The notes: a model not told the origin generated them from the sequence alone. Counted from the stretch's first letter, positions 21,620 to 32,688 are shown. The stretch: 64,000 nt of DNA from Elymus sibiricus (GCA_039707655.1 CM077670.1:141774001-141838000); one strand, 5' to 3'. Numbers and translations: made by a program.

Positions 21620-23183
21620 GTACATGGGTATGGGCACCACCCTTGGCTTGTGCTAAGCTTGGGGGAGGTGCCCCGGTATTGTATCACCATCACTTTAATC
21701 ATAATTATCTATCTTAGTTCGATCCTTAGTTATTTCGTGATTTAGAAGAATGGAATTTTAGTATGATTTAGTTTCTAGTGCTTGCTTTGTGATCTATCTA
21801 TCTATGTAATCGAGTGTGAGAGTTATATAATAAAGAGTAGTTTGAGTTGAGTTGTTTTGCTTTTCTTGATCCAATCTTGGAAATAAAAATAAAAAGAATA
21901 AAGAAAAGAGAGATCATATGCTAATCCCATGGGGAGTGATGACTTCACATAAAAAAGGTATAATTGATAAAACTTGTTGGAAGTTGACAAACATAGCATT
22001 GGTCATTGTTGCAATTCATGAAAAAGTAATAAAGGAAGAGAGGTCTCACATATAAATATACTATCTTGGACATCTTTTATGATAGTGAGCCCCCATTAAA
22101 TATTCTATGTCAAATAGTTGATGTTGGACAAGGAAGACAACGTAATGAGTTATGTTTGCTTATATTCACATAAAAGTTATATTGTTTTGGATCCTCTAAC
22201 ATGTGGAGCTTGCCTCCTATCTTTTGCTTGCCAAAATTCCATACTAAGTAGAGATACTACTTGTTCATCCAAAAACCCTTAAACTCAGTTTCATGTCATG
22301 AGAGTCCACGATATCTACCTATGGATTGAATAAGATCCTTCAAGTAAGTTGGCATCGGTGCCAAAGCAATAAAAATCGCTCCTAAATATGTATGATCTTT
22401 TATTGTAAGGGAAAATAAGCTTTGTACGATCTTGTGATGGTGAAGAAATAAAAGCAACAGACTGCATAATAAAGGTTGCAATGACAAGGGGCAATATAAA
22501 GTGACGTTCCTTTACATTAAGAGCTTGCACATCAAAAAATAAAAAAGCGCATGACAACCTCTGCTTCCCTCTGTGAAGGGCCTATCTCTTACTTTTATGT
22601 ATTTACTTTCATGCAAGAGTCAATAGTATTCTCCTCTATTCCGTTTTTTATTTTCTCTCTTGGCAAGCATCATGTGGTGGGGAAAGATCCAGACATATAT
22701 ATCTAGTTGAATGTAGGTGATCATGAGTTATTAACATTGACATTACCCTTGAGATAAATACGTTGGGAGGCGAAATTATAAGCCCCTTTCTTTCTATGTG
22801 TCTGAGTGAAACTTTTGCTCCATAAATATGCCTTGAGTGTTAGCAATCATAGAAGACTAAATGATAGTTGAGTATGTGAACTTGCTAAACAAAAGCTCTT
22901 ACAAAGACTCTTTCTGATAATATGATGAATTGCAATTGCATCAATGACTGAGATCATAGTTTGTTAGTTTTCAATACGGTTTATGGTTCATACTTCATCT
23001 TGTGGATGAATTGTCACTTTGTCATGAGAAGTTTTATGATAATATATTGCTGTTATAATAAAGATCATGATGCTTTCATGTCCGTATTTTGTTTTATCGA
23101 CACCTCTCTCTCTAAACATGTGATCATGATTATCGATTTCGGTTTTTCGCTTGAGGACAAGCGAGGTCTATGCTTGGGGGAGT
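21620..23183 (+). other. long AT-rich 3' untranslated region of the Athila element, with polypurine tract
   Basis: 1.56 kb without supported ORFs. It opens with a short GCTTGGGGGAGGTGCC tract at about 21656. It ends with TGCTTGGGGGAGT (23171-23183) directly before the LTR start TGATACG, the expected polypurine tract. The two similar GCTTGGGGGAG tracts bracket the UTR. Confidence 0.65.
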
Positions 23184-24672
23184 TGATACGTCCAATTTGC
23201 ATCATCTTTTCATATTCTTATTTATTATGTTTTTGATCATTATTTCATTTTATGATACAATTCTTATGCCTTTTCTCTTTTATTTTGCAAGATTCACATG
23301 AAGAGGGAGATTGCTGGCAGCTGGAATTCGGGACCAGAAAGGGGTGCAACAGTAGCTATTCTGCACATCTCCAAATGACCAGAAAATTTACGGAGAATTA
23401 TTTTGGAATATATAAAAAATATTGTCTGAAGAAATATTAGAGGACCCATCAGGGAGCGACAAGCCTGGGGGGCGCGCCCCCCGAGCTTGTGGCACCCCTG
23501 GCAAGCCTCCAGGGCCCATCTTCCCCTATATGAAGCCATTTGCCCAAGAAAAATCAGAAGAACACTTTCGGGACGAAGCGCCGCCGTCTCGAGGCGGAAC
23601 CTGGGCAGGAGGACTTTTGCTCTCCGATGGAGCGATTCCGCCGGGGATACTTCCCTCCGGGAGGGGGAAATCGAAGCCATCGACATCACCAACGATCCTC
23701 TCATCGTGGGAGGACCAATCTTCATCAACATCTTCACCAGAACCATCTCATCTCAAACCCTAGTTCATGTCTTGTATTCAATCTTTGTCTCAAAACCTCA
23801 GATTGGTACCTGTGGGTTGCTAGTAGTGTTGAATACATCTTGTAGTTGATGCTTGTTGGTTTATTTGGTGGAACAGTATATGTTCAGATCCTTAATGCTA
23901 TTCAATACCCCTCTGATCTTGAACATGAATATGATTTGTGAGTAGTTACTTTTGTTCTTGAGGACATGGGAGAAGTCTTCTCATAAGTAATCATGTGAAT
24001 TTGGTATTTGTTCGATATTTTGATGATATGTATTTTGTTGCTTCCTTTAGTGGTGTCGTGTGAATGTCGACTACATGACACTTCACCATCTTTGGGCCTA
24101 AGGGAAGGCATTGTGGAGTAGTAATTAGATCATGGGTTGCTAGAGTGAAAGAAGCTTAAACCTTAGTTTATGCGCTATTCCGTAAGGGGCTGATTTGGAT
24201 CCATATGTTTCATGCTATGGTTAGATTTATCTTAATTCTTCTTTCATAGTTGCGGATGCTTGTGAGAGGGGGTAATCATAAGTGGGAGGCTTGTTCAAGT
24301 AAGAACAGCACCCAAGCACCGGTCCACCCACATATCAAATTATCAAAGTAGCGAACGCGAATCAAACAAACATGATGAAAGTGACTAGATGAGAATTCCC
24401 ATGTGTCCTTGAGAACTATTTGCATTATATAAGAGATCATTCCAGCTTGTCCTTTGCTACAAAAAGGATTGGGCCACCTTGCTGCACTTTATTATACTTG
24501 TTACTTGTTATGAATTATCTTGCTATCAAAACTATCTGTTACAGCTACTTTCAGTACTTGCAGAGAATACCTTGCTGAAAACCGCTTGTCATTTCCTTCT
24601 ACTCCTCGTTGGGTTCGACACTCTTACTTATCGGAACGACTATGATTGATCCCCTATACTTGTGGGTCATCA
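23184..24672 (+). repeat. 3' LTR of the Athila-type element
   Basis: Starts TGATACGTCCAATTTGC after a polypurine tract and ends ACTTGTGGGTCATCA (1489 bp). Truncated copies of its 3' part are found at 33706-34261 (+) and 39813-40143 (-). A CCTATATGAAG near 23525 may be the TATA region. Right of 24672 begins a minus-oriented LTR of a related family, apparently the insertion target. Confidence 0.85.
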
Positions 24673-24985
24673 ATGATCAGTACATTGGAATTACGTCCAT
24701 GACGACTAGACCGACTCCTGCTTGCATCTACTACTATTACTCCACCCCTCGACAGCTATCCGGCATGCATCTTAAGGTATTAAGTTCATAACAAACAGAG
24801 TAATGCTTGGAGCATGATGACATAATGTAGACAGAAGAAAACCAAGTAATATGATTAAACCCCGTCATTTTATCCTTAGTAGCAACAATACAAATATGTG
24901 CCTCGCTACTCCTGTTGTCACGGAGTGAGGACACCGCAAGATTGAACCTACCAGAAAGCACCTCTCCCGCTGAAGATAAATCAAT
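24673..24985 (-). repeat. minus-oriented Athila-type 3' LTR, distal fragment
   Basis: Reads as the U5 side of a Sabrina/WHAM-type LTR in reverse. It stops at 24985, where a CACTA element begins, and continues seamlessly at 31877/31880 (TCAAT then CTAGTTGGCC). It is itself the target into which the Athila element ending at 24672 seems to have inserted. Confidence 0.7.
24983..24985. repeat. target site duplication AAT (left) of the CACTA element
   Basis: AAT precedes CACTACTGCAGG; the partner AAT is at 31877-31879. A 3-bp duplication is standard for CACTA elements. Confidence 0.85.
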
Positions 24986-25004
24986 CACTACTGCAGGCGA
25001 CCGC
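24986..25004 (+). repeat. CACTA terminal inverted repeat, left
   Basis: CACTACTGCAGGCGACCGC. It pairs imperfectly with the complement of the right end (CACTGGTGCAGCGACCTAC). Confidence 0.85.
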
Positions 25005-25139
25005 TAACGCGACACATGAATCAGAGACCCCGCGACCAAACTATGTGTGATGCATGCATCGCAAACAGTGTCGTAGTAAAACCGTCGCCAATAAGACGAA
25101 CTATGTGCGATGCCGGAGACATCAAAAACGATTCAGATT

Positions 25140-25390
25140 AGAGACGCATGTGCGATACATGGCATATAGTTGATCCATACGAACTGTTTGCGATAAACCA
25201 GAACAACAGAAACGGGCAGCTAGTTCGAGGTGTGTGCGATACATGTCATACAATTCACTCGGATGAACTATTTGTGATTACCCAACACAACAGAAACGGG
25301 CAGCCAGTTCGAGGTGTGTGCGATACACGGCATACAGTTCACTCGGATGAACTATTTGTGATTACCCAACACAACAGAAATGGGACTTTC
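25140..25390 (+). repeat. subterminal tandem repeat, three units of about 84 bp
   Basis: Each unit contains GTGCGATACA, GAACTATTTGTGAT (or a variant), an ACAACAGAAACGGGCAG stretch and AGTTCGAGG. The last two units are nearly identical and the first is more diverged. The short GTGCGAT core is the likely transposase-binding element of this CACTA family (inference). Confidence 0.75.
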
Positions 25391-25394
25391 TGGT

Positions 25395-27300
25395 TTTTGA
25401 GGCAGGTGCCACATGAAAGTTGTGCATTGGGTATTCAAACATCACACACCACATCTTTGGGCCACATGCAGGCGGTGGTTGTCCTACAGGACACTCACTC
25501 GCGTGCGACGCTTCCATCTGTGGGCCCGCGAGGTCGTCGTCCATCACTTCAACCCAACGAGAGAGGTTAATTATGGTAGGAGTATATAGTACGCGTCGAA
25601 GAGGGGGATGGGACTAGCATATACTACGTGTCATGAACCTCGCTCTGTGTGGGGACTTTACAGTTTCCGAGGCTGGTGCCACATCAAAGTTGTGCATTTT
25701 GTGTATTCAAACATCACAACAACCACACACCACCATACGTACATATATTTTGGCCCACATGCAAGCGATGGCGGTTGTCCTCTGGCACTCACTCACGCGG
25801 TTATCGGCGATATCGATGCTTTCCATCTGTGGGCCTGCTTGGAGAGAGGTTAATTTGACTTAGGAGGGGATTAATTTTTGGTTTGTCTTACGGTATAGGT
25901 CATGCTATGAGATTACATAATATAGTTTGAGCGCATGTATGTGTACTCATGCATGAATCCCTCCCACCGGATCAAAGGTGGGGGGCAGCACACGACGCGT
26001 CATGAACCGATCGATCTCGCTCTGTGTGGGGACTGCACGATTTTCAACGCGGGTGCCACATCAATGTTGTGCATGGTATTCAAACATGCATGCATCACCT
26101 CCATATACATATGTTTGGGACACATGCATGTAGTGGTTGTCTTCGTACAGTACTCTCCCTCGCATGGTTATCGGCGGCAAGCCTATATATTCATGGGCCC
26201 ATGTGGACGTCCATCACTTCGACCGGCAACGAGAGAGGTTACCAGGGTGGATTCTTCTTCTTTGGTTCGTGTTACCGTGTAGTAGGTCATGGTGAGATTC
26301 CAGACCTAAGTTTGAGCACATGCGTATGCATGAATCCCCGTCACTGGCTCGAAGTGGGGTGACATACATAGTATGCGTCGTGGACCCTTGCTCGGTGTGG
26401 GGACTTTCCGGTTCCAAAGAACGGTACCGTGCCACATCAAAGTTGTGCATTGGGTATTCAAACACACCACACAACACTTCCATAGATATGTTCCACATGC
26501 AGGCAGTGATTGTCTTCGAGCACTGCTCCCTTGCGTGGTTATCGGTGAGCTAGCCCATCTGTGGGGTCGCGTGGATGTCCATCAATTTGACCAACAACAA
26601 GAGAGAGGTTATACGACCAAGGTGGATTCTTCTTGGTCCGTGTTACACTACGTCTTGGTGAGATTCCCTCTCCCACCGACTCAAAGTGTGTGTGTATGTG
26701 TGGGTGGGGTGGGGGGTACTTCGCACTTCCTAAACCTCCGTGGGGTCAGGGATGTCCGGTTAATTTGCGAGGCACATGTGCCACATCAAAGTTGTGAATT
26801 GGGTATTTAAATATCACACCACCCTTTTCATACATATAGTTGGGCCACTCGCTGGTGGTTCGTATGTGGTCTCACCCATCTCGTGCCACAAGCACACATT
26901 TGTGGGCCTGCACATGGTCCACCTTTGACCGGAAGCGAAAGGGGGGTTTGACCATGATGGACTCCTATAGGTTTAGTGTTATGGTAGGGTGTGATATGTC
27001 AGACCTAGCTATTTGGGGGCGTGCATTCATAGCTAGGATTCCCCTCCCGCCGACACGAAGTGTGTGTGTGTGGGGGGGGGGGGGTGGCGGACTAGCAATA
27101 ATGTGCGCTTTTTGAGATAGGTGCCACATCAAAGTTGTGCATTGGGTATTTGAACATCAAACCAGCCTTTTCATACATATATTTGGTCCACATGCAAGTG
27201 TGTTCGTGTTCTGACCCTTTCCCACGTTTTTTTGGCCACATGACACACACGGTTCCCTCAGACTACCCGTGTGCCACGCCCGTGCCCCTGTCACCCACAT
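25395..27300 (+). repeat. degenerate direct repeat array, six units of about 270-380 bp
   Basis: The anchor GTGCCACATCAAAGTTGTGC, with small changes, recurs at about 25405, 25675, 26048, 26428, 26777 and 27119. Each is followed by GGGTATTCAAACATCAC or a variant, a GGGCCACATGCA box, a GTGG-TTGTC box and a GAGAGAGGTT box. Spacing drifts through small indels. ORFs within are chance reading frames. A G-run follows a GT tract at 27061-27084. Confidence 0.75.
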
Positions 27301-27341
27301 CAGCACAGTAGATTGGGCTCCATGAGGCTTCCCTCGCAATC

Positions 27342-27640
27342 TCAAAAATATCTTCCCGCCTGAAGGGTTTTTCTGTTTGATAGCACACGATTATTATGTT
27401 TCGACCATGTGCGATGCTGTTTGCCCCCGCCCCCCCACTCCCGCCTGCATCCCTCAAAAATATCTACCCGCGTGGAGGGTTTTTCTGGTTGATAGCACAC
27501 GGTTATTATGTTCCGACCGTGTGCGATGTTGTTCGCTCCCGCTCCCGCCTGCATCCCTCAAAAATATCTTGCCGCCTGGAGGGTTTTTCTGTTTGATAGC
27601 ACACGTTTGTTATGTTTGGACCGTGTGCGATGTTTGTTGC
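27342..27640 (+). repeat. tandem triplication, units of about 105-111 bp
   Basis: CTCAAAAATATC anchors occur at 27341, 27453 and 27558. Each is followed by CGCC/CGCG-TGGAGGGTTTTTCTG, TTGATAGCACACG, TATTATGTT and ACCGTGTGCGATG. The GTGTGCGAT core is the CACTA subterminal motif, so these units look like a subterminal repeat moved inside or amplified there. Confidence 0.75.
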
Positions 27641-27766
27641 TCAATCCCTTCATCCAAATTTTTAGTAGCCCCGGCATTTTACTCCCGCCTAGTAAAAGTT
27701 TCAGTACCCGCGTCATTTCCTCAAACACCACCTTGCCCCCCCTCCACACACACACTCCAAAAATTC

Positions 27767-27773
<7 letters not shown>

Positions 27774-27795
<22 letters not shown>
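27774..27795. repeat. (CA)n microsatellite
   Basis: About eleven CA units in a C-rich region just upstream of the gene-like 5' region at 27800-27921. Confidence 0.85.
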
Positions 27796-27798
<3 letters not shown>

Positions 27799-27921
27799 CC
27801 CTCCCTCGCTCGAAACCCTAGCAAGGCCGCCACCGCCGCCGCCGCCATCGTCAACATCTGCCGGTTTGCCCGTGCAAGTTACCCACCGATCTCCATACCC
27901 TAGCCGCCCTGAGTTTCTTAA

Positions 27922-28584
27922 ATGATGCCTACCAAACGCCCCCTTTCCCACATATACCCATCCCCCTCCCCCACTCCAGAGCGTCGCACCCTAAGCCCGG
28001 CTACGCTTCCCACGGAGCTCCAGGAGCTAATGGCCCAAAAGAGGTTTATCACGGCCTCTTTGCCCGACGTCGGCGAGGTGGCCGCCGAGGAAGCTGACGA
28101 CGATTATTGGCCGCAGGCTCTCAATCAGCGGGCTAGAGTATGCTAGCATGTCGCGGACGCCGGCTACGACATCGAGGTCGTCGACAGCGATGGCCTGACG
28201 CGGGTTAAGTCACAGGTTAAGTGGCCCACCCCCAACCCCTCGGGTTCAAGCGCCGTCAATCTCATCCATGGCCCCGCCGCTGATCTGCTCTGGCTCGCTA
28301 TCAAGAATTTGCCATCCTACATCGCCATCGAGCCCCTTTTGTCATTTCTGAAGGACATGTTCTGCGACGCTGGCTTGGAATCCTCAGCTGCCAAGTCAGA
28401 CCTCATCAACGCCGACCGCGAGGAGGGCACCTCTCCGCCTCTTCCAAGGGGAAAGAGCACATCTGCGACATCAGGGCCCCTATATCCGTGCTCTTCCAAG
28501 GGGAAGGAGCCCATCTGCGACAACATGGAGCGCACCCAGAGTCCGCGCTCTTCCCATGCAAAGGAGCCCATCCGTGACAAGTGA
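27922..28584 (+). pseudogene. CACTA-borne hypothetical protein exon
   Basis: ATG at 27922 (MMPTKRPLSHIYPSPS), preceded by a C-rich leader with AAACCCTAG and a CCG repeat, resembling a plant first exon. The frame is interrupted by one TAG at 28144 and otherwise stays open to TGA at 28582 (221 codons). The first part is Pro/Ser-rich. The middle (NLIHGPAADLLWLAIKNLPS, LSFLKDMFCDAGLE) looks helical. The end has short internal repeats around SKGKEPICD and HAKEPIRD. No family recognised. It could be the first exon of the same captured gene as 30388-30911. A possible GTGAGG donor at 28579 would not keep the B3 frame, so I do not join them. Confidence 0.45.
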
Positions 28585-28659
28585 GGAAACCCATGATTTG
28601 TTTAGCCGTGCCTCTTCACAGGTGGGAACCCATGATTTGTTTTGCCGAGCCCCTTTTTT

Positions 28660-29695
28660 AGTGAGAATATGTCTAGTTTTAATTGCTATGTTTGGTTGTT
28701 TGCAGTATGCCTTGTTTATTTCAGTTATTCATAGTGTGATGCTCTATATGTGCAATTGTTTACTGTGCAGTACAATTTCATCAATACCAGTTTCAACAAT
28801 ACCAATATGAATGACTATATTTGCTTGTTGTTAAGCCTGTTATAGCTAGCATATGCCTCTTTTAACGTTTTTTGGTTGTTCGGTTGTTTGTAGTTAGCAT
28901 ATGTCCGGTTTGAAATGCTATCTTTGGTTGTTTGTAGTATGCCTTGTTTATTTCAGTTATTCACAGTGTGATGCTCTATATGTGCAAGTATGAACTGTGC
29001 AGTTCAATTTCATCAATACCAGTTTCAACAATACGAATATGAATGACTATATTTGCTTGTTGTTAAGCCTGTTGTAGCGAGCATATGCCTCTGTTAACGT
29101 TTTTTGGTTGTTCAGTTGTTTGTAGATAGCATATGTCTAGTTTCAATTGCTATCTTTGGTTGTTAGTTGTATGCCTTGTTTATTTCAGTTATTCACAAAG
29201 TGATGTTCTATATGTGCAAGTATGAACTCTGCAGTTCAATTTCATCAATACCAGTTTCAACAATACCAATATGAATGACTATTTGGTTGCTTGTAAGCCT
29301 ATTGTAGCTAGCATATGCCTCTTTTAATGGTTTTTGGTTGTTCGGTTGTTTGTAGTTAGCATATGTCCAGTTTCAATTGTTATCTTTGGTTGTTCGTAGT
29401 ATGCCTTGTTTATTTGAGTTATTCACAATGTGATGTTCTATATGTGCAAGTATGAACTGTGCAGTTCAATTTCATCAATACCAGTTTCAACAATACCAAT
29501 ATGAATGACTATTTGGTTGCTGTTAAGCCTGTTGTAGCGAGCATATGCCTCTTTTAACGGTTTTTGGTTGTTTGGTTGTTTGTAGCTAGCATATGTCCAG
29601 TTTCAATTGCTATCTTTGGTTGTTCGTAGTATGCCTTGTTTATTTCAGTTATTGACAATGTGATGTTCTATAAGTGCAAGTATGAACTATGCAGT
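28660..29695 (+). repeat. tandem array, about 4.5-5 units of 230-232 bp
   Basis: ATGCCTTGTTTATTT recurs at 28707, 28939, 29171, 29401 and 29631. AGCATATGCCTCT recurs at 28848, 29080, 29310 and 29540. Period is 230-232 bp and units are highly similar. It lies between the exon-like ORF (27922-28584) and the B3 exons, where an intron would be. Confidence 0.88.
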
Positions 29696-30235
29696 TAACA
29701 CACCTTTCCACTTCTTGTTTTACTTAACTAGCGTGCTTAAACCTGCACACTGAAGCTATCATTTGGAGATTATGTTGTCTACCATGGATATATTTGGTTG
29801 ATGTTTAGCCTGTTGTGCTTAACATGCCTTTCGATGTACTTACACATGACAATATTGGGAACGACTACTGTTTTCCATCGAGGTTAGTTTCATCCCATGC
29901 CTTATATATACTCACTGTTCAGGATATCGGTAGCTAGTACCATATAGGCCGGGGGCTGATAAGGGATTGATCGGTGAATCAGACATTTAACTGAATATAT
30001 CTGTAACCCATTTATCAGTAGGTTAACTAGGGCCATATCTAATATATCTGAGGCTACATAGCAACATGCATTGTACTGAATGTCTAAATATGCAATCCTA
30101 GGCTACATAGCAACAAGGAAGAGTGTTACCTTAATGTTCTGATGATGTCTAGATATAAATAGAAGAGCAGCAACAGCAACAACACAGCAGCAGTAAACTG
30201 CAGTTAATCGGCTGATAATTGTAGCAATGTAATAA
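29696..30235. other. AT-rich CACTA interior, no gene seen
   Basis: No supported ORF. A GGCTACATAGCAACA motif occurs twice (about 30051 and 30103) and a CAGCAACAGCAACAACA tract near 30166. Probably intron or captured non-coding DNA. Confidence 0.5.
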
Positions 30236-30327
30236 ACTCCCTCCGCCCCATAATATAAGATGTTAATTCATCCAATATGTGAGTATATTCGATGTAATAA
30301 GATCGTATATAATGGGGCGGAGGGAGT
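30236..30327. mobile_element. Stowaway-like MITE (Tc1/mariner type), 92 bp
   Basis: The ends are inverted copies of ACTCCCTCCGCCCCAT. CTCCCTCCG termini are typical of Triticeae/grass Stowaway MITEs. I do not see a clean TA duplication on both sides (TAA on the left, GTT on the right). It sits about 60 bp upstream of the B3 exon acceptor. Confidence 0.8.
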
Positions 30328-30387
30328 GTTGTACTACATCATTGTGCAATTGCTGTTTAGCTTCTAATATTAACTTGGTGCTTTTAG

Positions 30388-30911
30388 GTACATATGTCAT
30401 TGGTAAAGATCCGCGCTTTGACCCTTTTTGTGTATGGGGCAATGAGATATTTATGAACCAGCATCAAGTGAGGAAACTGATAAAGATTGTTAGTAAAATG
30501 GGTCAAAAGATGGCAATTAAACTATTTGTTTACACTTTATCCAAGACAATAGTGAATTGCAGGATGGTAAGTAAGAACTCTGCAGCCTTCTTTTTACTGC
30601 CCATAATGAGTTGTGTTAGATGACAATGTCTGAATCTTTTTCCTTTGCAGTGGTTCCCAAAGCAGTTTACTCAAGAATACCTCTCAAAATACATGATTGG
30701 TGGGCATGCAAAGGTTAAAGTATTTCTACCAGAACACAATGACTATCTAGATGTCGTCATGAAGATAGTGAAGGATGGGCGGTTGGCTATCACAAGGGGT
30801 TGGACTAGAGTCGTGCGTGCCTTCTGCATGGAGGAGGGCACGATATGGGCATTCCGCTTCACCTTGTTCAGCAACCAGAATGTCTTTCGCCTCTTTCTTT
30901 ACCGTCTTTAA
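30388..30911 (+). pseudogene. captured B3 DNA-binding domain, two exons
   Basis: Exon A is 30388-30566 (acceptor TTTTAG, donor ATG|GTAAGT); exon B is 30651-30911 (acceptor TTTGCAG, stop TAA). The splice joins in frame: ...LFVYTLSKTIVNCRM then WFPKQFTQEYLSKYMIGGHA. The joined product has the plant B3 pattern: a FPKQF strand, then GRLAITRGWTRVVRAFCM and EGTIWAFRFTLFSNQNVFRL, ending LFLYRL. B3 domains occur only in plant transcription factors (ARF, RAV, REM and relatives). There is no obvious start codon in frame, so this is the 3' part of a gene. It sits inside a CACTA element with no transposase, which suggests capture from a host gene. Confidence 0.65.
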
Positions 30912-31290
30912 TAGTACAAGTATACAACCCTGGTTCATCATTCTTTATATGGTGCATATGTAATTCTTTTTTTTATGTAACTCTTGAACATATGTACCTG
31001 TGAATCGAATAATGCATTGGTTGTTTAACCTGATGGATATGAATAAAGTTATAGCCTACTTTCAAATTCAAATTTGGTACAATTTTAAATAGCAGCGATT
31101 AAATTAGGATGAAAATACGCTCTGCAGGTCATTACGGCGACACGGTCTGTAAAGCACATTGTGTGTGATATACATCTTAATCCGACACGGTTCACAAAGA
31201 GGAAACGTGTGCGACCATGCACACAGTTGCCGTTTACAAAGCGTGTGTGATGTCAGACAAAACCACAAACGGTGCGAGCAAACTAAATTT
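30912..31290. other. 3' flank of the B3 exons and start of right subterminal region
   Basis: An AT-rich stretch with no ORF (about 30912-31100), a plausible 3' UTR of the captured gene. It is followed from about 31135 by GTGTGTGATA/GTGTGCGAC motifs of the CACTA subterminal region. Confidence 0.5.
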
Positions 31291-31876
31291 TTGTGATAGT
31301 CGCCTTATCATAGACGCTTTACATTCATAAACTGTTTTTGATGTCGTACGCATTATAAACGTTTGCACCACAGAATAGCATGTGCGATAGTTATCCTGTA
31401 CGACACTGGTATGATAGTCCGACGTTTCGTAATCCTATCCGACCCTCGTATGATGATTAACTAATCTTCTTGATTATATATCGCATATGGTTCGGGAGAA
31501 GTGAATGTGTGTGATAGTCTCCTTATCATACACGTTTTACAATCGTGAACTGTTTGTGATGGGGTGCGCATCGTAAACGTTGCACCACAGAATACCGAGT
31601 GCGATAGTAATGCGAGCACACACGAGTAGCAAGGATGGAGCGTTTGGGATATTCGATAGATCACAAACAGTTGTGTGACGAGTCACATTTGGGATAGATC
31701 GGGCATCGCATACGCTTAGTTCTGCGAAACGTATGCTTGCGTGCTCCCTATCGCCGACGGTTTCTGGGTCATGTGGGAAGACCCCCCCTATCGCACACAC
31801 AGGCAAGGCCCCGGTTTAAAACTCCATCGCGGAAAGGGGGTAAAAACCGTTTGTAAAGTAGGTCGCTGCACCAGTG
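31291..31876. repeat. right subterminal repeats of the CACTA element, including a 219-bp-spaced duplication
   Basis: A block TTGTGATAGTCGCCTTATCATA...GCACCACAGAATA...GTGCGATAGT (about 31291-31393) recurs about 219 bp later (about 31510-31610). The short GTGCGATAG core occurs repeatedly in both orientations to the end. It ends with the terminal inverted repeat at 31858-31876. Confidence 0.75.
31858..31876 (-). repeat. CACTA terminal inverted repeat, right
   Basis: On the minus strand CACTGGTGCAGCGACCTAC; followed on the + strand by TSD AAT at 31877-31879. Confidence 0.85.
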
Positions 31877-31879
31877 AAT

Positions 31880-32688
31880 CTAGTTGGCCAAACCAAATGG
31901 ATAGATCGGAGAGAAATACAAAGCTATCACAATCACACCTAATAAAGTTCAGAAAAGACTCAATTACTTTCAATGAATAATCTGATCATAAACCCACAAT
32001 TCATCGGATCCCAAGAAACACACTGCAAAAGAAGATTACATCGAGTAGAACTCCGAAGAGAACATTGTATTGAAGATCAACGAGAGAGAGAGAGAGAGAG
32101 AGAGAGAGTCATCTAGCTAATCACTATGGACCCGTAGGTCCTGTGGGAACTACTCACACATCATCGAAAGGGCAGCAAGGTTGATGTAGAAGCCCTCCGT
32201 GATCGATTCCCCCTTTGGTAGAGTACCGGCGGAGGCCTCCAGATGGGAACACGGAAGAACAGAGGCTTGCGGCGGTGGAATAATTGTTTCAGGTCTCGCT
32301 CTGGTGGTTTCTGGATTTATGGGAATCTATAGCACTAGAATTAGGTCAATCAAAGCTACGAGGGTCCCACAAGCTCAGGTGGAGCGCCCCCTAGGGGCAA
32401 GCCGTATGAGGTTGTGGCCCTCTCGTATATCTTCTGGCCTCCTCCTGAAGCTCCTAGGGTCCCTTCTGGTCCAGAAAAAAATCTTTGTAAAGTTTCATCG
32501 TGTTTGGACTTCGTTTGGTATGGTTTTTCTGTGAAACAATAAAATAGGCAAAAACAGAAACTGGCACTAGGCACTAGATTAATAGGTTAGTTCCCAAAAA
32601 TGATATAAAATTGCATATAAAGCATACAAGATTGATAATATAATAGCATGAAATAATCAAAAATTATGGATACGTTGGAGACGTATCA
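31880..32688 (-). repeat. minus-oriented Athila-type 3' LTR, proximal fragment
   Basis: Continues the LTR broken at 24985 and ends (its start) with TGATACGTCTCCAACG on the minus strand at 32688. Next to it on the minus strand is a purine-rich ATTAATCTTGGGGATGT. That marks this as the 3' LTR of a minus-oriented element whose body is to the right. A (GA)n run lies at 32083-32108. Same LTR class as 1-1381. Confidence 0.78.
32083..32108. repeat. (GA)n microsatellite in the LTR
   Basis: About thirteen GA units; a shorter GA run is present at the comparable place in the LTR at 1-1381 (about 807-818). Confidence 0.85.

Larger units (their letters stand above)
10386..24672 (+). mobile_element. Athila-type Ty3/gypsy retrotransposon, interrupted twice
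   Basis: Order is protease, RT, RNase H, integrase (10386-13361 then 20235-20768), a third ORF (21107-21619), a long 3' UTR, and a TGATACGTCC...GGGTCATCA LTR (23184-24672). An extra ORF between integrase and the 3' LTR and very long LTRs are typical of Athila elements. The gag region and 5' LTR are not in the window. They should lie left of the Tat element that is inserted in the protease. A minus-oriented Tat-type element (13362-20229) splits the integrase with TSD TATGG. Family identity (WHAM/Sabrina group) is from memory. Confidence 0.85.
24986..31876. mobile_element. non-autonomous CACTA transposon carrying gene-like exons
   Basis: 6891 bp, bounded by CACTACTGCAGGCGACC (24986) and its imperfect inverse ending GGTCGCTGCACCAGTG (31876), with TSD AAT. 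Both ends hold many copies of the short motif GTGTGCGAT/TGTGCGATA, the subterminal repeats expected of CACTA. No TNPD-like transposase or TNPA-like protein is visible, so it would need trans-acting enzyme. The interior has three tandem arrays, a (CA)n tract, a plant-gene-like 5' region with ORF (27922-28584), a 231-bp tandem array, a MITE and two spliceable B3-domain exons (30388-30911). Excision restores the surrounding LTR. Confidence 0.88.

Noticed and set aside
25935..26810. several 90-145 codon ORFs on both strands
   Set aside because: They fall within the degenerate direct repeats of the CACTA element, and similar ORFs recur per repeat unit.
27377..27925. 182-codon ORF with Pro/Thr/His-rich protein
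   Set aside because: It reads through the 105-111 bp tandem repeats, the (CA)n tract and a CCG repeat; composition is low complexity and no start context is convincing.
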